Shown here: positions 25,275-34,457 of the stretch, one piece after another
Layout of the letters: each line of letters begins with the position of its first letter
How positions within the stretch are numbered: position 1 is the stretch's first letter
NCBI GenBank assembly: GCA_963778465.1
Contig: CAVZUK010000001.1
Span: 8,757-72,756 of the forward strand
Direction of reading: 5' to 3'
Length of the DNA stretch: 64,000 bases
Origin: CAVZBW01 sp963778465
GTDB taxonomy: Bacteria; Actinomycetota; Acidimicrobiia; Acidimicrobiales; RAAP-2
The notes under the pieces: generated by a model
Database searches by the model: none
What the model saw: only the letters and a program-made list of their open reading frames with translations
What the model was told of the DNA's origin: nothing
Program-made: the position numbers and the translations under genes

Positions 25275-26066
25275 TCAGGATCTCCCACCCCGCAGGCGCG
25301 ACAGGTTGGCCCGCAACGCGGCCTCGTCGAAGGACGCCGACTCCGCGGCGATCGCCGGGGCGAGCGAGGACCGCACGGCCTCGTGCAGGGCCCGGTTGAG
25401 CAGGGCCTTGGTCTCACGGACGGCCTGCGGGGGCAGGTTGGCCAGCCGCTCCGCCAGCTCGACCGCCGCCCCCACCGAGTCCCCGGTCCCCACCACCCGG
25501 TTGGCCAACCCCAGCTGGAGGGCGTCCTTGGCGGGCAGCCGATCGCCCAGCAGGATGAACTCCTTGGCGCGCAACAGGCTCGTGAGGAGCGGCCAGGTCA
25601 GGCCCCCGCCGTCCGCGGCCACGAGTCCGAGGGAGACGTGCGGGTCGGCAAAGTAGGCCTGCTCCTCGACGATGACGAGGTCGCTCATGGCCGCCAGGCT
25701 GCATCCGAGGCCGACCGCGGGGCCGTTGACCGCTGCGAGGATCGGGACCTCCATGGACGTCATCCCGCGCACGATGTCGGCTCCCTCGGCCATGATCGCG
25801 CCGCGCAGCGCGAGGTCGCCGACCATCCGGTCGAGCAGGTCGAGGTCGCCGCCGGCGCAAAACGCCTTGCCGGCCCCCGTCACGACGACAGCCCGGACCT
25901 CGGGGTCCGCGTCGAGCTCGTGCCAGATTCGGGCGATCTCCCCGTGCAGGGCCTGGTCGGCGGCGTTGAATGCGGCCGGGCGGTTGAGCGTCACGATCCG
26001 GACGCGACCCCTCGCCTCCACCAACAGCTCCTCTCCCGGGCCACGCGTGGTCATCCCGTCACCCAT
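25275..26066 (-). CDS. Enoyl-CoA hydratase/isomerase family protein
   Basis: A 263-residue crotonase-fold protein for the hydration step of beta-oxidation. The oxyanion-hole segments FCAGGDLDLL and VNGPAVGLGCSLAAMSDLVIV are intact, and the C-terminal trimerisation region (LPPQAVRETKALLNRAL) is typical. The second catalytic acid position cannot be assigned with certainty, so hydratase, isomerase and hydrolase remain open. ATG at 26066 follows GGAGAGGAG at good spacing. Confidence 0.9.
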   Translation of the reverse strand: MGDGMTTRGPGEELLVEARGRVRIVTLNRPAAFNAADQALHGEIARIWHELDADPEVRAVVVTGAGKAFCAGGDLDLLDRMVGDLALRGAIMAEGADIVRGMTSMEVPILAAVNGPAVGLGCSLAAMSDLVIVEEQAYFADPHVSLGLVAADGGGLTWPLLTSLLRAKEFILLGDRLPAKDALQLGLANRVVGTGDSVGAAVELAERLANLPPQAVRETKALLNRALHEAVRSSLAPAIAAESASFDEAALRANLSRLRGGRS

Positions 26067-26082
26067 GCTGCTCCTCTCCGTC

Positions 26083-26118
26083 CTCGTAGCCGTCTCTCGT
26101 AGCCGTCTCTCGTAGCCG
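26083..26118. repeat. 13-base tandem repeat between genes
   Basis: CTCGTAGCCGTCT at 26083-26095 and 26096-26108, then a partial copy to 26118. It fills the gap between the hydratase start and the next stop. Confidence 0.8.
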
Positions 26119-26125
26119 GCCCCTG

Positions 26126-26542
26126 TCATGGAAGGGCGGGCGGCTGGACCTCGACCTCCCGCCGGTCGATGAGCCACTGGTCTCCCAACCTGACGAAGGC
26201 GTCCCGATACCGGCCAGCGATCTGCGGGGTCACGACGCCGTCGATCCTGCGGAGGAACACGAAGTCTGACACCGCTCGTGCCCGATCCCCGTCGACGTCG
26301 ATGACCGCGTTGGTCGTCAGGTGCTTGCCCCGCAGCTCCAGTGGCTGGTTCTGCGCGAACCACCGCTCGAGGGCGTCTCGGCCGGTGACCACCACGCCGG
26401 CGAAGGCGAACGAACCGCCGGGCGCGAACCGCCGGACGAGGTCCGAGAACTGCCCGTCGTCGCAGAGGTGGCAGTATTCGGCAAGCGTCCTCGAGATGGC
26501 GAGCTGGGCCGCGACATCCGGGGGATCACTCCCCGCGCCCAC
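26126..26542 (-). CDS. SnoaL-like / NTF2-fold protein
   Basis: A 138-residue protein of the NTF2/SnoaL superfamily: ISRTLAEYCHLCDDGQFSDLVRRFAPGGSF at the N-terminus, then VTGRDALERWFAQ and SDFVFLRRIDG. Members act as small isomerases, cyclases or dehydratases, or as subunits of ring-hydroxylating enzymes. GTG at 26542 lies 5 bases after the stop of the upstream dehydrogenase, so the pair forms an operon. Confidence 0.82.
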   Translation of the reverse strand: MGAGSDPPDVAAQLAISRTLAEYCHLCDDGQFSDLVRRFAPGGSFAFAGVVVTGRDALERWFAQNQPLELRGKHLTTNAVIDVDGDRARAVSDFVFLRRIDGVVTPQIAGRYRDAFVRLGDQWLIDRREVEVQPPALP

Positions 26543-26547
26543 CGCGC

Positions 26548-27777
26548 TCAGCTCTCCCTCGGGAGGCCGAGGCCGCGCTCGGCGATGGTATTGCGCTGGA
26601 TCTCGTCGGTTCCGCCCCCGATCCGGAGTCCGGGGGCGAAGAGGAACCGCTCGATCCATCCCTCGGCTGGCGGGTCGTCCGGAGCGGTCGCCGCCGGACC
26701 CAGCAGCGCGAGCCCGGCGTCCGCCGTGAGGCGCGCGTGCTCGGAGTACAACAGCTTGGCGACCGATCCACCGGCCGGAACCCCGGCACCGCCGGGTGCC
26801 CTCGCCTGCAGCAGGTCGAGGATCCGCTCCCGTGAGACCGCTCTCGTCACCGCCTGGCGCACGACCGCCTCGCGGTCCCGTCGGAGCCGCCGGGCCTGCG
26901 CGGCGAGCGGGACCGCGCCCCGGCCGCTCGTGCCACCGCCGATCGCCGCCCGCTCGTGGCTGAGCATGGTCCGGAGGACGGTCCACCCCTCTCCGAGCTC
27001 ACCGATCAGGCCGCCGTCGGGGACGAGGGCGCGCTCGAGGAAGACCTCGTTGAAGTGGTACGAGCCCGAGAGCTGTCGCAGCGGGCGGACGTCGACCCCC
27101 GGCTGGGACATGGGCAGGGCGAAGCACGAGAGCCCGCGTCGGCCGGGCGCCGACCGATCGGTGCGCGCGATGAGGAGTGCGAAGTCGCTGCTCCCGGCCC
27201 CCGAGGTCCAGACCTTTTGGCCGCTGACCGACCACCCGCCGCCGACCGGCGTGGCCAGCGTGCTGACGCTCGCCAGGTCGGACCCGGCGCCGGGCTCGGA
27301 GAGCAGCTGGCACCAGCTCTGCTCGCCGCGGATCACGCGGGGGAGATGCTCGAGGCGCTGCGCGTGCGTGCCGTGCGCGAACAGCACCGGCGGGACCATC
27401 TCGAGGGCGACGGCCATCATCTTGGTCGAGACGCCGTAGTGAACCTGCTCCTCGGCCACGACGTCGTCCTGCCATCGCGGTGCGCCGTGGCCCCCGTACT
27501 CGTTGGGCCACGACCGCCCGGCGAGGCCCGCGTCGAAGAGCTTGCGCTGCCACTCGCTCGTCACCGTGAGCGCGGCACGCTCCCGGGCGCGGTACTCCTC
27601 TCGACCGGAGGCCGCGACGACGTGGACGGCCGAGAAGTCCCCGGGGTCCCCCTTTTTGGGAGCGTGCCGGTCGAACCACGCCCGTACCCTCGTGCGGAAG
27701 TCCTCGGGGCCGGCGTGCCGGTCGAACTCGACGTCAGCGTCCCCAGGTGTCGGCGTGCCGCCGCCGGCGGAGCCCAT
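26548..27777 (-). CDS. Acyl-CoA dehydrogenase
   Basis: A 409-residue acyl-CoA dehydrogenase. Motifs: WCQLLSEPGAGSDLASV, GQKVWTSGAGSSDFALLIART and the C-terminal GGGTDEIQRNTIAERGLGLP. The central helix region (LRRDREAVVRQAVTRAVSRERI) is longer than in short-chain enzymes and resembles those acting on bulky CoA esters. ATG at 27777 is the first start of the frame; the ribosome site is weak. Followed at 5 bases by a SnoaL-like gene. Confidence 0.92.
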   Translation of the reverse strand: MGSAGGGTPTPGDADVEFDRHAGPEDFRTRVRAWFDRHAPKKGDPGDFSAVHVVAASGREEYRARERAALTVTSEWQRKLFDAGLAGRSWPNEYGGHGAPRWQDDVVAEEQVHYGVSTKMMAVALEMVPPVLFAHGTHAQRLEHLPRVIRGEQSWCQLLSEPGAGSDLASVSTLATPVGGGWSVSGQKVWTSGAGSSDFALLIARTDRSAPGRRGLSCFALPMSQPGVDVRPLRQLSGSYHFNEVFLERALVPDGGLIGELGEGWTVLRTMLSHERAAIGGGTSGRGAVPLAAQARRLRRDREAVVRQAVTRAVSRERILDLLQARAPGGAGVPAGGSVAKLLYSEHARLTADAGLALLGPAATAPDDPPAEGWIERFLFAPGLRIGGGTDEIQRNTIAERGLGLPRES

Positions 27778-27862
27778 TCGCCGGACAGTATCAAAGTCGA
27801 CGCCGGATTCGGAAACGCCCGCCCGCCGAGGACGGGCCCGCCGGACAGGACCGTCGGTCTCC

Positions 27863-27913
27863 CTGGCCGGGCGCTCTAACTGGCCGGGCGCTCTACCTGG
27901 CCGGGCGGTCGCT
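27863..27913. repeat. 17-base tandem repeat, three copies
   Basis: CTGGCCGGGCGCTCTAA at 27863-27879, the same with a final C at 27880-27896, then a diverged copy to 27913. It spans the stop of the SnoaL-like gene at 27893 and the gap before the next gene. Confidence 0.8.
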
Positions 27914-28303
27914 CAGGCCCTCCGCGACGATGAACCGGCATCGGCACCGCGCGATCCGCCACCCCCCGGCGGTGCGGACCAGGTCGTCGTCGTACACGGC
28001 GTGTCGGGCATCGCCGGTCGTGCGGTCGACGAAGAGGAGGTTGCGCAGTGTCCGGGCGTGGTCGGCGTCGACCGCCTCGATGACCGGCGGGCCACCGAGG
28101 TGAAGCCCGCCGGGGGCGCCCGACAGCATCCTGCGGAGACCGTCGTGGCCGGTGAACGTGCGCCCGTAGACCTCGTAGGAGGCGTCGGCGGTGAAGAGGG
28201 CGATCCATCCGTCGAGGTCGTCGAGGTCGAGGTCGAGGCAGTACCGGGCGAGCAGGTTCCGGATCTCGGCCGCGTCGTCCGGGCTGAGGGTCATCGGCGT
28301 CAT
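27893..28303 (-). CDS. SnoaL-like / NTF2-fold protein
   Basis: A 136-residue NTF2-fold protein (AEIRNLLARYCLDLDLDDLDGWIALFTADASYEVYG, then FVDRTTGDARHAVYDDDLVRTAGGWRI). The ATG at 28303 overlaps the stop of the upstream dehydrogenase in an ATGA, so translation is coupled. Like the neighbouring SnoaL protein it is paired with an acyl-CoA dehydrogenase, which hints at a shared role, for example hydrating the enoyl product (inference). Confidence 0.85.
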   Translation of the reverse strand: MTPMTLSPDDAAEIRNLLARYCLDLDLDDLDGWIALFTADASYEVYGRTFTGHDGLRRMLSGAPGGLHLGGPPVIEAVDADHARTLRNLLFVDRTTGDARHAVYDDDLVRTAGGWRIARCRCRFIVAEGLSDRPAR

Positions 28304-29466
28304 GCTCGCGCCAGTCCGAGGAGCTGTCGACCGACGAGGCCGCGCAGGATCTCCGACGATCCGCCGGAGATGGTGAGCGCACGGCTCCACAGGAAGTTGT
28401 GGCGCCAGTGCTGAGCCACGTCCGCTCCGGCCTCGTCGATCGACACGGACGAAGCGATGACCTGCAGCGCGAGCTCGCAGAGCTCTACGTTCGTCTCCGT
28501 GTAGCTCAACTTGGTGATCGGCCCGTCGCTCGGGTGCTCCTCGTCGGCGAGTATCCGCTCCACGGCGTCCCGGGTGATGAGCTTCACGCCCTCCACCTTG
28601 GCCTGTGCGGTCGCCAGCCGCGCCTGCACGTCCTCGTGATCGAGCGCGAGCGAGCCGTCGGGGAGCCGCGCCGCGGCCGCCAGGGCGACGAGGTCGCGCA
28701 ACATCGTCTCCAGCTGGATGACGTTGGCACCGACGAAGGCCCGTTCGGAGGCCAGCCCCGAGGTCACCACGGCCCAGCCACCGTTGACCTCGCCGAGGAC
28801 GTGGTGCGAGCGAAGGCGCACGGCGTCGAGGAAGACCTCGCAGTACTCCGCGTGGCCCGTCATCTCCCGGATCGGCCGCACCTCGATGCCGGGGAGATCC
28901 ATCGGGACGAGGAAGGCGGTGATGCCGGCATGCCGGTCGGCCTCCGGGTCGGTCCGGGCGAGCAGCAGCCCCATCTGCGCCCAGTGCGCGTCGGTGCTCC
29001 AGATCTTCTGGCCGGTGACGACGAACCCGTCGCCGTCGCGCTCGGCGCGCGTGCGCAACGAGGCGAGATCGCTGCCGACGTCGGGCTCGCTGAAGAGCTG
29101 GCACCAGACGTGCTCTCCGGTCCGGATCCTCGGGAGGAGCTCGCGCTTCTGCGGCTCGGTGCCCCAGGTGATGATGGCGTGCGCCGCGAGCATGACCTGG
29201 TCGAGGGGCCGGTAGGCGCCGGATCTGATGAGCTCCTCCATCACCACGAGGTCCTGCGCCGGACCGTGACCGGGGCGCCCGCCCCACTCGACTGGCCATC
29301 CCCCGCCCAGGAACTGCGCTTCGTAGAGGGACGCCAGCCACCGCCGGATCTCCCGTTCCTCGCCGGGGTCGTGGGGCGTCCGGACGCCCTCGGCGCGCAG
29401 GAGCGGGGCGCCAGCGGCGATGAAGGCGCGGACCTCCTCCCGGAAGGCGGTGAGGTCAGCGTCCAT
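28300..29466 (-). CDS. Acyl-CoA dehydrogenase
   Basis: A 388-residue acyl-CoA dehydrogenase: WCQLFSEPDVGSDLASLRTRA, GQKIWSTDAHWAQMGLLLART, and the C-terminal GGSSEILRGLVGRQLLGLAR. ATG at 29466 is chosen over GTG at 29484 because GGGAAGG lies just before it. The start lies inside the end of the upstream SDR gene (11-base overlap), and the stop overlaps the SnoaL gene, making a tight SDR-dehydrogenase-SnoaL operon. Confidence 0.92.
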   Translation of the reverse strand: MDADLTAFREEVRAFIAAGAPLLRAEGVRTPHDPGEEREIRRWLASLYEAQFLGGGWPVEWGGRPGHGPAQDLVVMEELIRSGAYRPLDQVMLAAHAIITWGTEPQKRELLPRIRTGEHVWCQLFSEPDVGSDLASLRTRAERDGDGFVVTGQKIWSTDAHWAQMGLLLARTDPEADRHAGITAFLVPMDLPGIEVRPIREMTGHAEYCEVFLDAVRLRSHHVLGEVNGGWAVVTSGLASERAFVGANVIQLETMLRDLVALAAAARLPDGSLALDHEDVQARLATAQAKVEGVKLITRDAVERILADEEHPSDGPITKLSYTETNVELCELALQVIASSVSIDEAGADVAQHWRHNFLWSRALTISGGSSEILRGLVGRQLLGLARA

Positions 29467-30268
29467 GCTGGGCCTTCCCGCCACCCGGGGGCGCCGGGGC
29501 TGAGCGGGCCCCGATGGACGGAGACGGGGGAGGCGTGCCGGCCATGGCGCCCCCGTCCACGACGAGCTCGGCGCCGGTCACGAACGAGGCGCGCTCGGAC
29601 ACGAGGTAGCAGACGGCTTCCGCGACGTCGTCCGGCTCACCGATACGACCCAGCGGGGTCGCGCCCAGGCGCTCCAGCGCGCCGGGGTCGTCCTCTCGCA
29701 GGATCATGGGCGTGGCGATGGCGCCGGGGAGCACCGCGTTGACCCGGATCTTGTCGGCCGCCAGCTCCAGTGCCGCGACCTTGGTGAGGCCGCGGAGCGC
29801 GAACTTCGAGGACACGTAGGCGCCGTGCGCGCTCCAGGCCCCGACGGCCGCGGTCGAGAGGATGTTGACGACGGCCCCGCCGGCTCGTCGCAGCTCGGGG
29901 AGCGCGGCCTGCAGCCCGTTGAACGCACCGAGGCAGTTGACGCGCCAGAGATCCTCGAATTCTCCCGGCGTCTCGCGCTCGATCGGGGCCCGCCGCAGCA
30001 CGCCGGCGTTGTTGACGAGGATGTCGATGCGGCCGAAGGCCGATGCCCCCCGGTCGATCAGCGCGCGCCAGGACATCGGGTCGCGGACGTCGAGGTGCCC
30101 GACGACGCACCGGTCGCCGAGCCGTTCGCCCACGAGATCGAGCTCGTCGGTGAGGACGTCGCCGCCGACGATGCGCGCACCGGTCTCGGCTAGGCGCAGC
30201 GCGATCGCCCGCCCCTGGCCCCGTGCCGCGCCGGACACCACGGCGACCTTGTCGTCGAGCTCACCCAC
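29456..30268 (-). CDS. Short-chain dehydrogenase/reductase
   Basis: A 270-residue classical SDR using NAD(P). Seen: the dinucleotide loop SGAARGQGRAIA (TGxxxGxG type), NNAG (about residue 90), the Ser of the triad in ILSTAAVG and the YVSSK Tyr-Lys pair. The acidic residue after beta-2 (GGDV) favours NAD. It would oxidise a hydroxy-acyl or cyclic alcohol in the pathway. GTG at 30268 starts the gene, 3 bases after the upstream ligase stop. Confidence 0.9.
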   Translation of the reverse strand: MGELDDKVAVVSGAARGQGRAIALRLAETGARIVGGDVLTDELDLVGERLGDRCVVGHLDVRDPMSWRALIDRGASAFGRIDILVNNAGVLRRAPIERETPGEFEDLWRVNCLGAFNGLQAALPELRRAGGAVVNILSTAAVGAWSAHGAYVSSKFALRGLTKVAALELAADKIRVNAVLPGAIATPMILREDDPGALERLGATPLGRIGEPDDVAEAVCYLVSERASFVTGAELVVDGGAMAGTPPPSPSIGARSAPAPPGGGKAQHGR

Positions 30269-30271
30269 GGC

Positions 30272-31884
30272 TCAGCCGAGCAACGGGTCGAGGCGGGAGC
30301 GGTCGGCGTCGCTCAGAGGGCGCAGCGCTTCGCCCTTGCCGGGACGCCAGTAGACGCGCCCCGCGCGCCAGGCCTCGGCACGGAGGCGCTGCTTGTCGAT
30401 CTTCATGCTGGCGAGCTTGGGGAGCTCGTCGGTCACCCGCACAAAGGCCGGGCGCCACTTGGTGCCCAGATCGGGCTGCTCGTCGAGGAAGGCGTCGAAG
30501 GCGCCGGCGTCGAAGGCGGTGCCGGAGGCGAGCTCGAGGGCGACCATGACGCGGTCGCCGACCGGCTCGTCTGGCACCGCGTACACGGCAACGGAGCGGA
30601 CGCCGGGATGGGCCGCCACGATGGCCTCGACGGGCGCGGCGGCGAAGTTCTCCCCGTCGACCCGCAGCCACTCGTTGGAGCGGCCGGCGAAGTACAGCCA
30701 ACCCTCGGCGTCGCGGTAGGCGAGATCTCCCGACCAGTACCAACCCTCCCGGAAGCGGCTACTCGTGGCCTCGTCGTTCTTGTAGTAGCCCTCGAAACCC
30801 GCGGCCGGCCGGGTCTCCACGATCTCGCCGGTCGCCTCTGCGAGGTTGGTCGGGCGCCCGCCCGTGTCGAAGGTCACCGGCGGGCACTCCACGCCCGTCT
30901 CGGGGTCGACCACCAACACGGTCGACTCGGCGGATCCCAGTGCCCCCGGCGGCATGGAGGGGTCACGGCGGATGATGATGATGCCCTCGGTGGACCCGTA
31001 GCTGTCCCGCACGGCACATCCGAAGCGGCGGGCGAATTCCTCGATGTCCCTGCCGGAGGCCTCGTTGCCGACCGCCAACCGCAGCGGGTTGTCCGCGTCG
31101 CCTGGCTCCGGCGGGGTGGCCAGGATGTAGTTCAAGACCTTGCCGGTGTAGGTGAGCATGGTCGCCCCGAAGCGGCGCACGTCGGGAAGCGTTCCCGAGG
31201 CGGAGAACCGCCGGCGAGTGGCGATCGGGATGCCGGCGGTGATCGCCGATGCCCATCCCGTGAACAGTGAGCTCGAGTGGAAGAACGGCAGCGGCGAGTA
31301 GACCGCGTCACCGTCGCCGAGGTTGGCGATCCTTGCGACGTGCGTGCCCGTCCGCCGGTAGCGGCCCTGGGTGCACCGCACGGCCTTGGGCAATCCCGTC
31401 GATCCGGACGTGAAGATCAGGAGGAAGAGGTCGTCCTCCCCCACCGGCGCGGTGGGGAGGGGGCCGCCATCGGCCAGGGCGGCCGCGTACTCGGCGCTGT
31501 CGGCGAGTAGGACCCGATCCCGCGCGATCCCGGTGTCGGCGCCGTCGAGGAGCGGGAGGAGGGCCGTCGCCGTGACGAGGAGCTGGCAGTCGGTGTGACG
31601 GACCAGCTGCGCCAGCTGGTCGCCGCGGTAGGTCGAGTTGATGCCGACGACCACGCTTCCAGACAGCGCGGTCGCGGCGAGCCAGAACAGGTAGTCCGGG
31701 ACGTTGTCCAGGAGCACGCCGATGTGGGGTGGGCGGTCGTCGTCGCGGACGTGCTCGAACAGCGCGGCGCGGCTGCTCGCCTCGTCGACGAGCTGCCGAT
31801 AGGTCCAGGTGCGGTCCTCGAAGTAGAGGGCGTCCCCGTCGTCCGCGGCGCGCGCCCTCGCAAGAGCTCCGCGACGGTCGTCAC
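30272..31884 (-). pseudogene. AMP-forming acyl-CoA synthetase, frameshift near the start
   Basis: An ANL ligase with intact core motifs: LIFTSGSTGLPKAVRC, YGSTEG, YWSGDLAYRDAEGW, GRSNEWLRVDGEN and the lysine region ASMKIDKQRLRAE. The first codons (VTTVAELLR from GTG at 31884) are in another frame from the rest (ARAADDGDALYFEDRTWTYRQLVDEAS). The break is at 31,855-31,858, in CGAGGGCGCG. Removing two bases there gives 536 residues and the family sequence LLRARAADDG; a lost G would also fix it. The GTG overlaps the stop of the SMP-30 gene. Probably functional if the shift is a sequencing error. Confidence 0.8.
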
Positions 31885-32840
31885 CGGCGCGCGGGACCCA
31901 CGACGAGGCCGGGGCGGGGCCAGGTCGTCTCTACGACGCGTCCGGAGCGGGAGAGCGTGATGACGGCCCGGCGGCGGTCGGGACCGCCGAAGGCGATGTT
32001 GGTGGTCATGTCGCCGGGGATCGGATGGACGTCCGCCTCCCCGCCGTCGGGTGTGATCACGACGATCCCGTCGGCGATCGCCCCGATCACGATGCGCCCG
32101 TCGTCCTCGACGGCGAGCGAGTCGAACGCATACGGCGTCGCCGCGACGCAGACGCCTCCGTGACGCATCCCGACCCTCCCGCTGACGGCCGCCACTTCGC
32201 CCGGACCCGCCAGGTCCCACGCCCAGAGTCGTCCGCTGAGCGTCTCCGCGACGTAGACGCGCCGGCCGTCGGGCGACAAGCCGACGCCGTTCGGCGCGAG
32301 CAGCGGGAAGGCCACCTCCCGCACCGTGGCGCCGTCCGGCGGGATGTAGTACAGCCCGCCGCGGTCGAGCGTCTCGTGCCGGCCCTTTCCGTGGTCCGTG
32401 AACCACAGGCCCCCGGCCTCGTCGAACACGAGGTCGTTGGGGCCCCGGAGGACTCGCCCGCTGCACTGGCGGTGCAGGACGGTGACGGCTCCGGAGGTCA
32501 GGTCGATCCGTTCGATCCATCCGCCGGAGAAGCCCGGCGGCTCGTTGGTGTGGGTGGCGAGGTCCACGGGCATGCGCGACCCGTCGTCGAGGGTGGTCCA
32601 CAGGAACCCGCCGTTGTTGGCGACGATCGCCGTCGTGGGCGTCTCGGGCGCCATGCCGTTGGGTCCGCCCCCGGGCGTCGCCACGACCGTCGTCTCGCCG
32701 TCGGCGAGGCGAAGGACCTTTCCCCCGTCGATGTCGACCACGAAGACGGCGCCGTCGTCGGCGATGACGGGCCCCTCGGTGAACCCGAGGCCGGTGCCGA
32801 GGACCTCGAAGCGGAGTGGATCGTGGACCGTGACCTTCAT
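31881..32840 (-). CDS. SMP-30/gluconolactonase/LRE family lactonase
   Basis: A 319-residue six-bladed beta-propeller of the SMP-30 family, which hydrolyses lactones with a bound Ca or Zn ion. Conserved parts: GLGFTEGPVIADDGAVFVVDI with the first ligand Glu, GPNDLVFDEAGGLWFTD with the Asn-Asp, and LLAPNGVGLSPDGRRVYVAET. No signal peptide. In a cluster with a Baeyer-Villiger-type monooxygenase, a lactonase is the expected next step (inference). It is the first gene of a minus-strand operon followed by the ligase and the SDR. Confidence 0.88.
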   Translation of the reverse strand: MKVTVHDPLRFEVLGTGLGFTEGPVIADDGAVFVVDIDGGKVLRLADGETTVVATPGGGPNGMAPETPTTAIVANNGGFLWTTLDDGSRMPVDLATHTNEPPGFSGGWIERIDLTSGAVTVLHRQCSGRVLRGPNDLVFDEAGGLWFTDHGKGRHETLDRGGLYYIPPDGATVREVAFPLLAPNGVGLSPDGRRVYVAETLSGRLWAWDLAGPGEVAAVSGRVGMRHGGVCVAATPYAFDSLAVEDDGRIVIGAIADGIVVITPDGGEADVHPIPGDMTTNIAFGGPDRRRAVITLSRSGRVVETTWPRPGLVVGPARR

Positions 32841-32857
32841 GCGCCCCTCCCAAGAAA

Positions 32858-32884
32858 TCGAATTCGACTTCGACGATAATCGTC
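32858..32884. promoter_or_regulatory. Two adjacent palindromes upstream of the lactonase gene
   Basis: TCGAATTCGA (32858-32867) is a perfect 10-base palindrome, and GACGATAATCGTC (32872-32884) a perfect 13-base one. They lie 18-44 bases upstream of the lactonase ATG, in the only AT-rich patch. A repressor or promoter site is likely. The first shares GAATTCGA with the site at 23,992. Confidence 0.5.
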
Positions 32885-32940
32885 ATCGGCGAGATCGACC
32901 GGGCCGGTCGCCGCCGAAGTGCTGCCCGGCGCGGGCACGG

Positions 32941-34440
32941 TCAGCCGCTCCACGTCGTCGAGGCCAGCCGGGGCGCCCACTCGTCCCGCAAGGCGCGCCG
33001 GAGCGCCTTCCCCGAGGCGAGCCTCGGCACTCGGTCGACCACGATCACGTGTCGGAGGCTCTTGTACGTGGCGAGCGATCCTGCGACGAGCTCCTGCAGC
33101 TCGCCTTCCGAGACCGCATGGGCATTGTCGAGCTGGACCGCCGCCACCGGCACCTCCCCGGCCCGCTCGTCGGGGATGCCGAAGACGGCGCAGTCGACCA
33201 CCGCGGGATGCTCGAGCAGCACCGCCTCCACCTCCGCGGGGGCCACTTGGAAGCCGCTGACCTTGATCATCTCTTTTGCCCGGTCGGTGAGGTGCACCCA
33301 ACCATCGGGCTCGAGCCAGCCGAGGTCGCCGGTGCGGTACCAGTCGCCGGCGAATGCGCCCGCCGTCGCCGGCTCCGGAAGGTAGCCGACCATCGCGGAG
33401 GGACTCAGGGCCTGGATCTCGCCGATCTCCCCGGAAGGCAGGATCCGGCCCGAATCGACGTCCGCAACACGCAGCTCGACGCCGGCCGGAGGGAGGCCGG
33501 CCGAGTCGAGCCGCCAGGCGTCCGGGCGGTCCGCGGGGTTGCAGGCGAGCACCGGGAGCTCGCTCGCCCCGTATGCCGGCAGCCATCGCACGCCGGTGCG
33601 CTCGGTGACCCGGTTGGCCACCGCCTCCGTGACCGGTGTGGCTCCCCACATGATGTAGCGGAGCGACGAGAGGTCGTAGTCCTCCAGGTGCGGGTGGTTG
33701 GCCATGGCCAGCGCGATCGGGGCCACCGCCATCTCGAGCGTCATGCGCTCCGCCTCGATCCGGTGGAGGACCTCGTCGAGGTCGAATCTCGGGTGGAGGC
33801 GCACGCAGGCTCCGGCCGCCGCCGCCGCGAGCAGGTTGAGCAGGCCGAGGATATGGGTCGGGGGAGTGGCCACCTGGAAGCGGTCTTCGTGCCCGAGGGC
33901 CAGCGACCGGACCCAGTGGCTGGTGGCATGGGACATGGACCGGTGGGTGTGGCGGACGGCCTTGGGCAGGCCGGTCGTGCCCGAGCTGAAGACGAGGACG
34001 GACTCGGTCTCCTCGTCCGCCGAGACCTCGACCGGCCGGCCATCCGAGCGCAGCAGCGAGCGGGTGACCTTCGGGTCGTCCACGTCCGTGACGGCGACGT
34101 GCTCGCCGACGAGCGCTCCGGCGGCACGGTCGCACACTCCCCATGCCGGCTCGGTGAGGGCGACGGCGTGGGCGACCTCCGTGGCCTTCCACGCGGGGCT
34201 CATCAGCACGGCGGCCGCACCCAGCCTGCTGAGCGCGTTGACCGCCAGGACGAACTCGACCCGGTTGGCCATCATCACCGCGACCCTCTGGCCGGCCTCG
34301 ACACCGACCGATGCCAGGTAGGAGGCGAAGGCGTTGCTGCTCCGGTCGGCCGCGGCGAACGTCCATCTCTCGTCCCCCGAAAGGACGAAGTCCCTGTCGG
34401 GTAGCCGTGCCGCGGCCCGTCGGAGGCCGTGGTGCAGCAA
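32941..34440 (-). CDS. AMP-forming acyl-CoA synthetase (4-coumarate-CoA ligase-like)
   Basis: A 499-residue ANL ligase. Motifs in order: VFSSGTTGLPKAVRHTH, YGASELP, YRTGDLGWLEPDGW, KEMIKVSGFQVAPAEVEAVLL and PRLASGKALRR. The longer KVSGFQVAPAEVE form is typical of 4-coumarate and related aryl/fatty acid ligases. TTG at 34440 is the start: it has AGAGG 7 bases upstream and the sequence after it (MLHHGLRRAAARLPDRDF) fits the family, whereas the frame further up lies antiparallel inside the monooxygenase gene. The gap to the monooxygenase stop is 17 bases. Confidence 0.88.
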   Translation of the reverse strand: MLHHGLRRAAARLPDRDFVLSGDERWTFAAADRSSNAFASYLASVGVEAGQRVAVMMANRVEFVLAVNALSRLGAAAVLMSPAWKATEVAHAVALTEPAWGVCDRAAGALVGEHVAVTDVDDPKVTRSLLRSDGRPVEVSADEETESVLVFSSGTTGLPKAVRHTHRSMSHATSHWVRSLALGHEDRFQVATPPTHILGLLNLLAAAAAGACVRLHPRFDLDEVLHRIEAERMTLEMAVAPIALAMANHPHLEDYDLSSLRYIMWGATPVTEAVANRVTERTGVRWLPAYGASELPVLACNPADRPDAWRLDSAGLPPAGVELRVADVDSGRILPSGEIGEIQALSPSAMVGYLPEPATAGAFAGDWYRTGDLGWLEPDGWVHLTDRAKEMIKVSGFQVAPAEVEAVLLEHPAVVDCAVFGIPDERAGEVPVAAVQLDNAHAVSEGELQELVAGSLATYKSLRHVIVVDRVPRLASGKALRRALRDEWAPRLASTTWSG

Positions 34441-34457
34441 AGGGGGACCTCTGGTGC

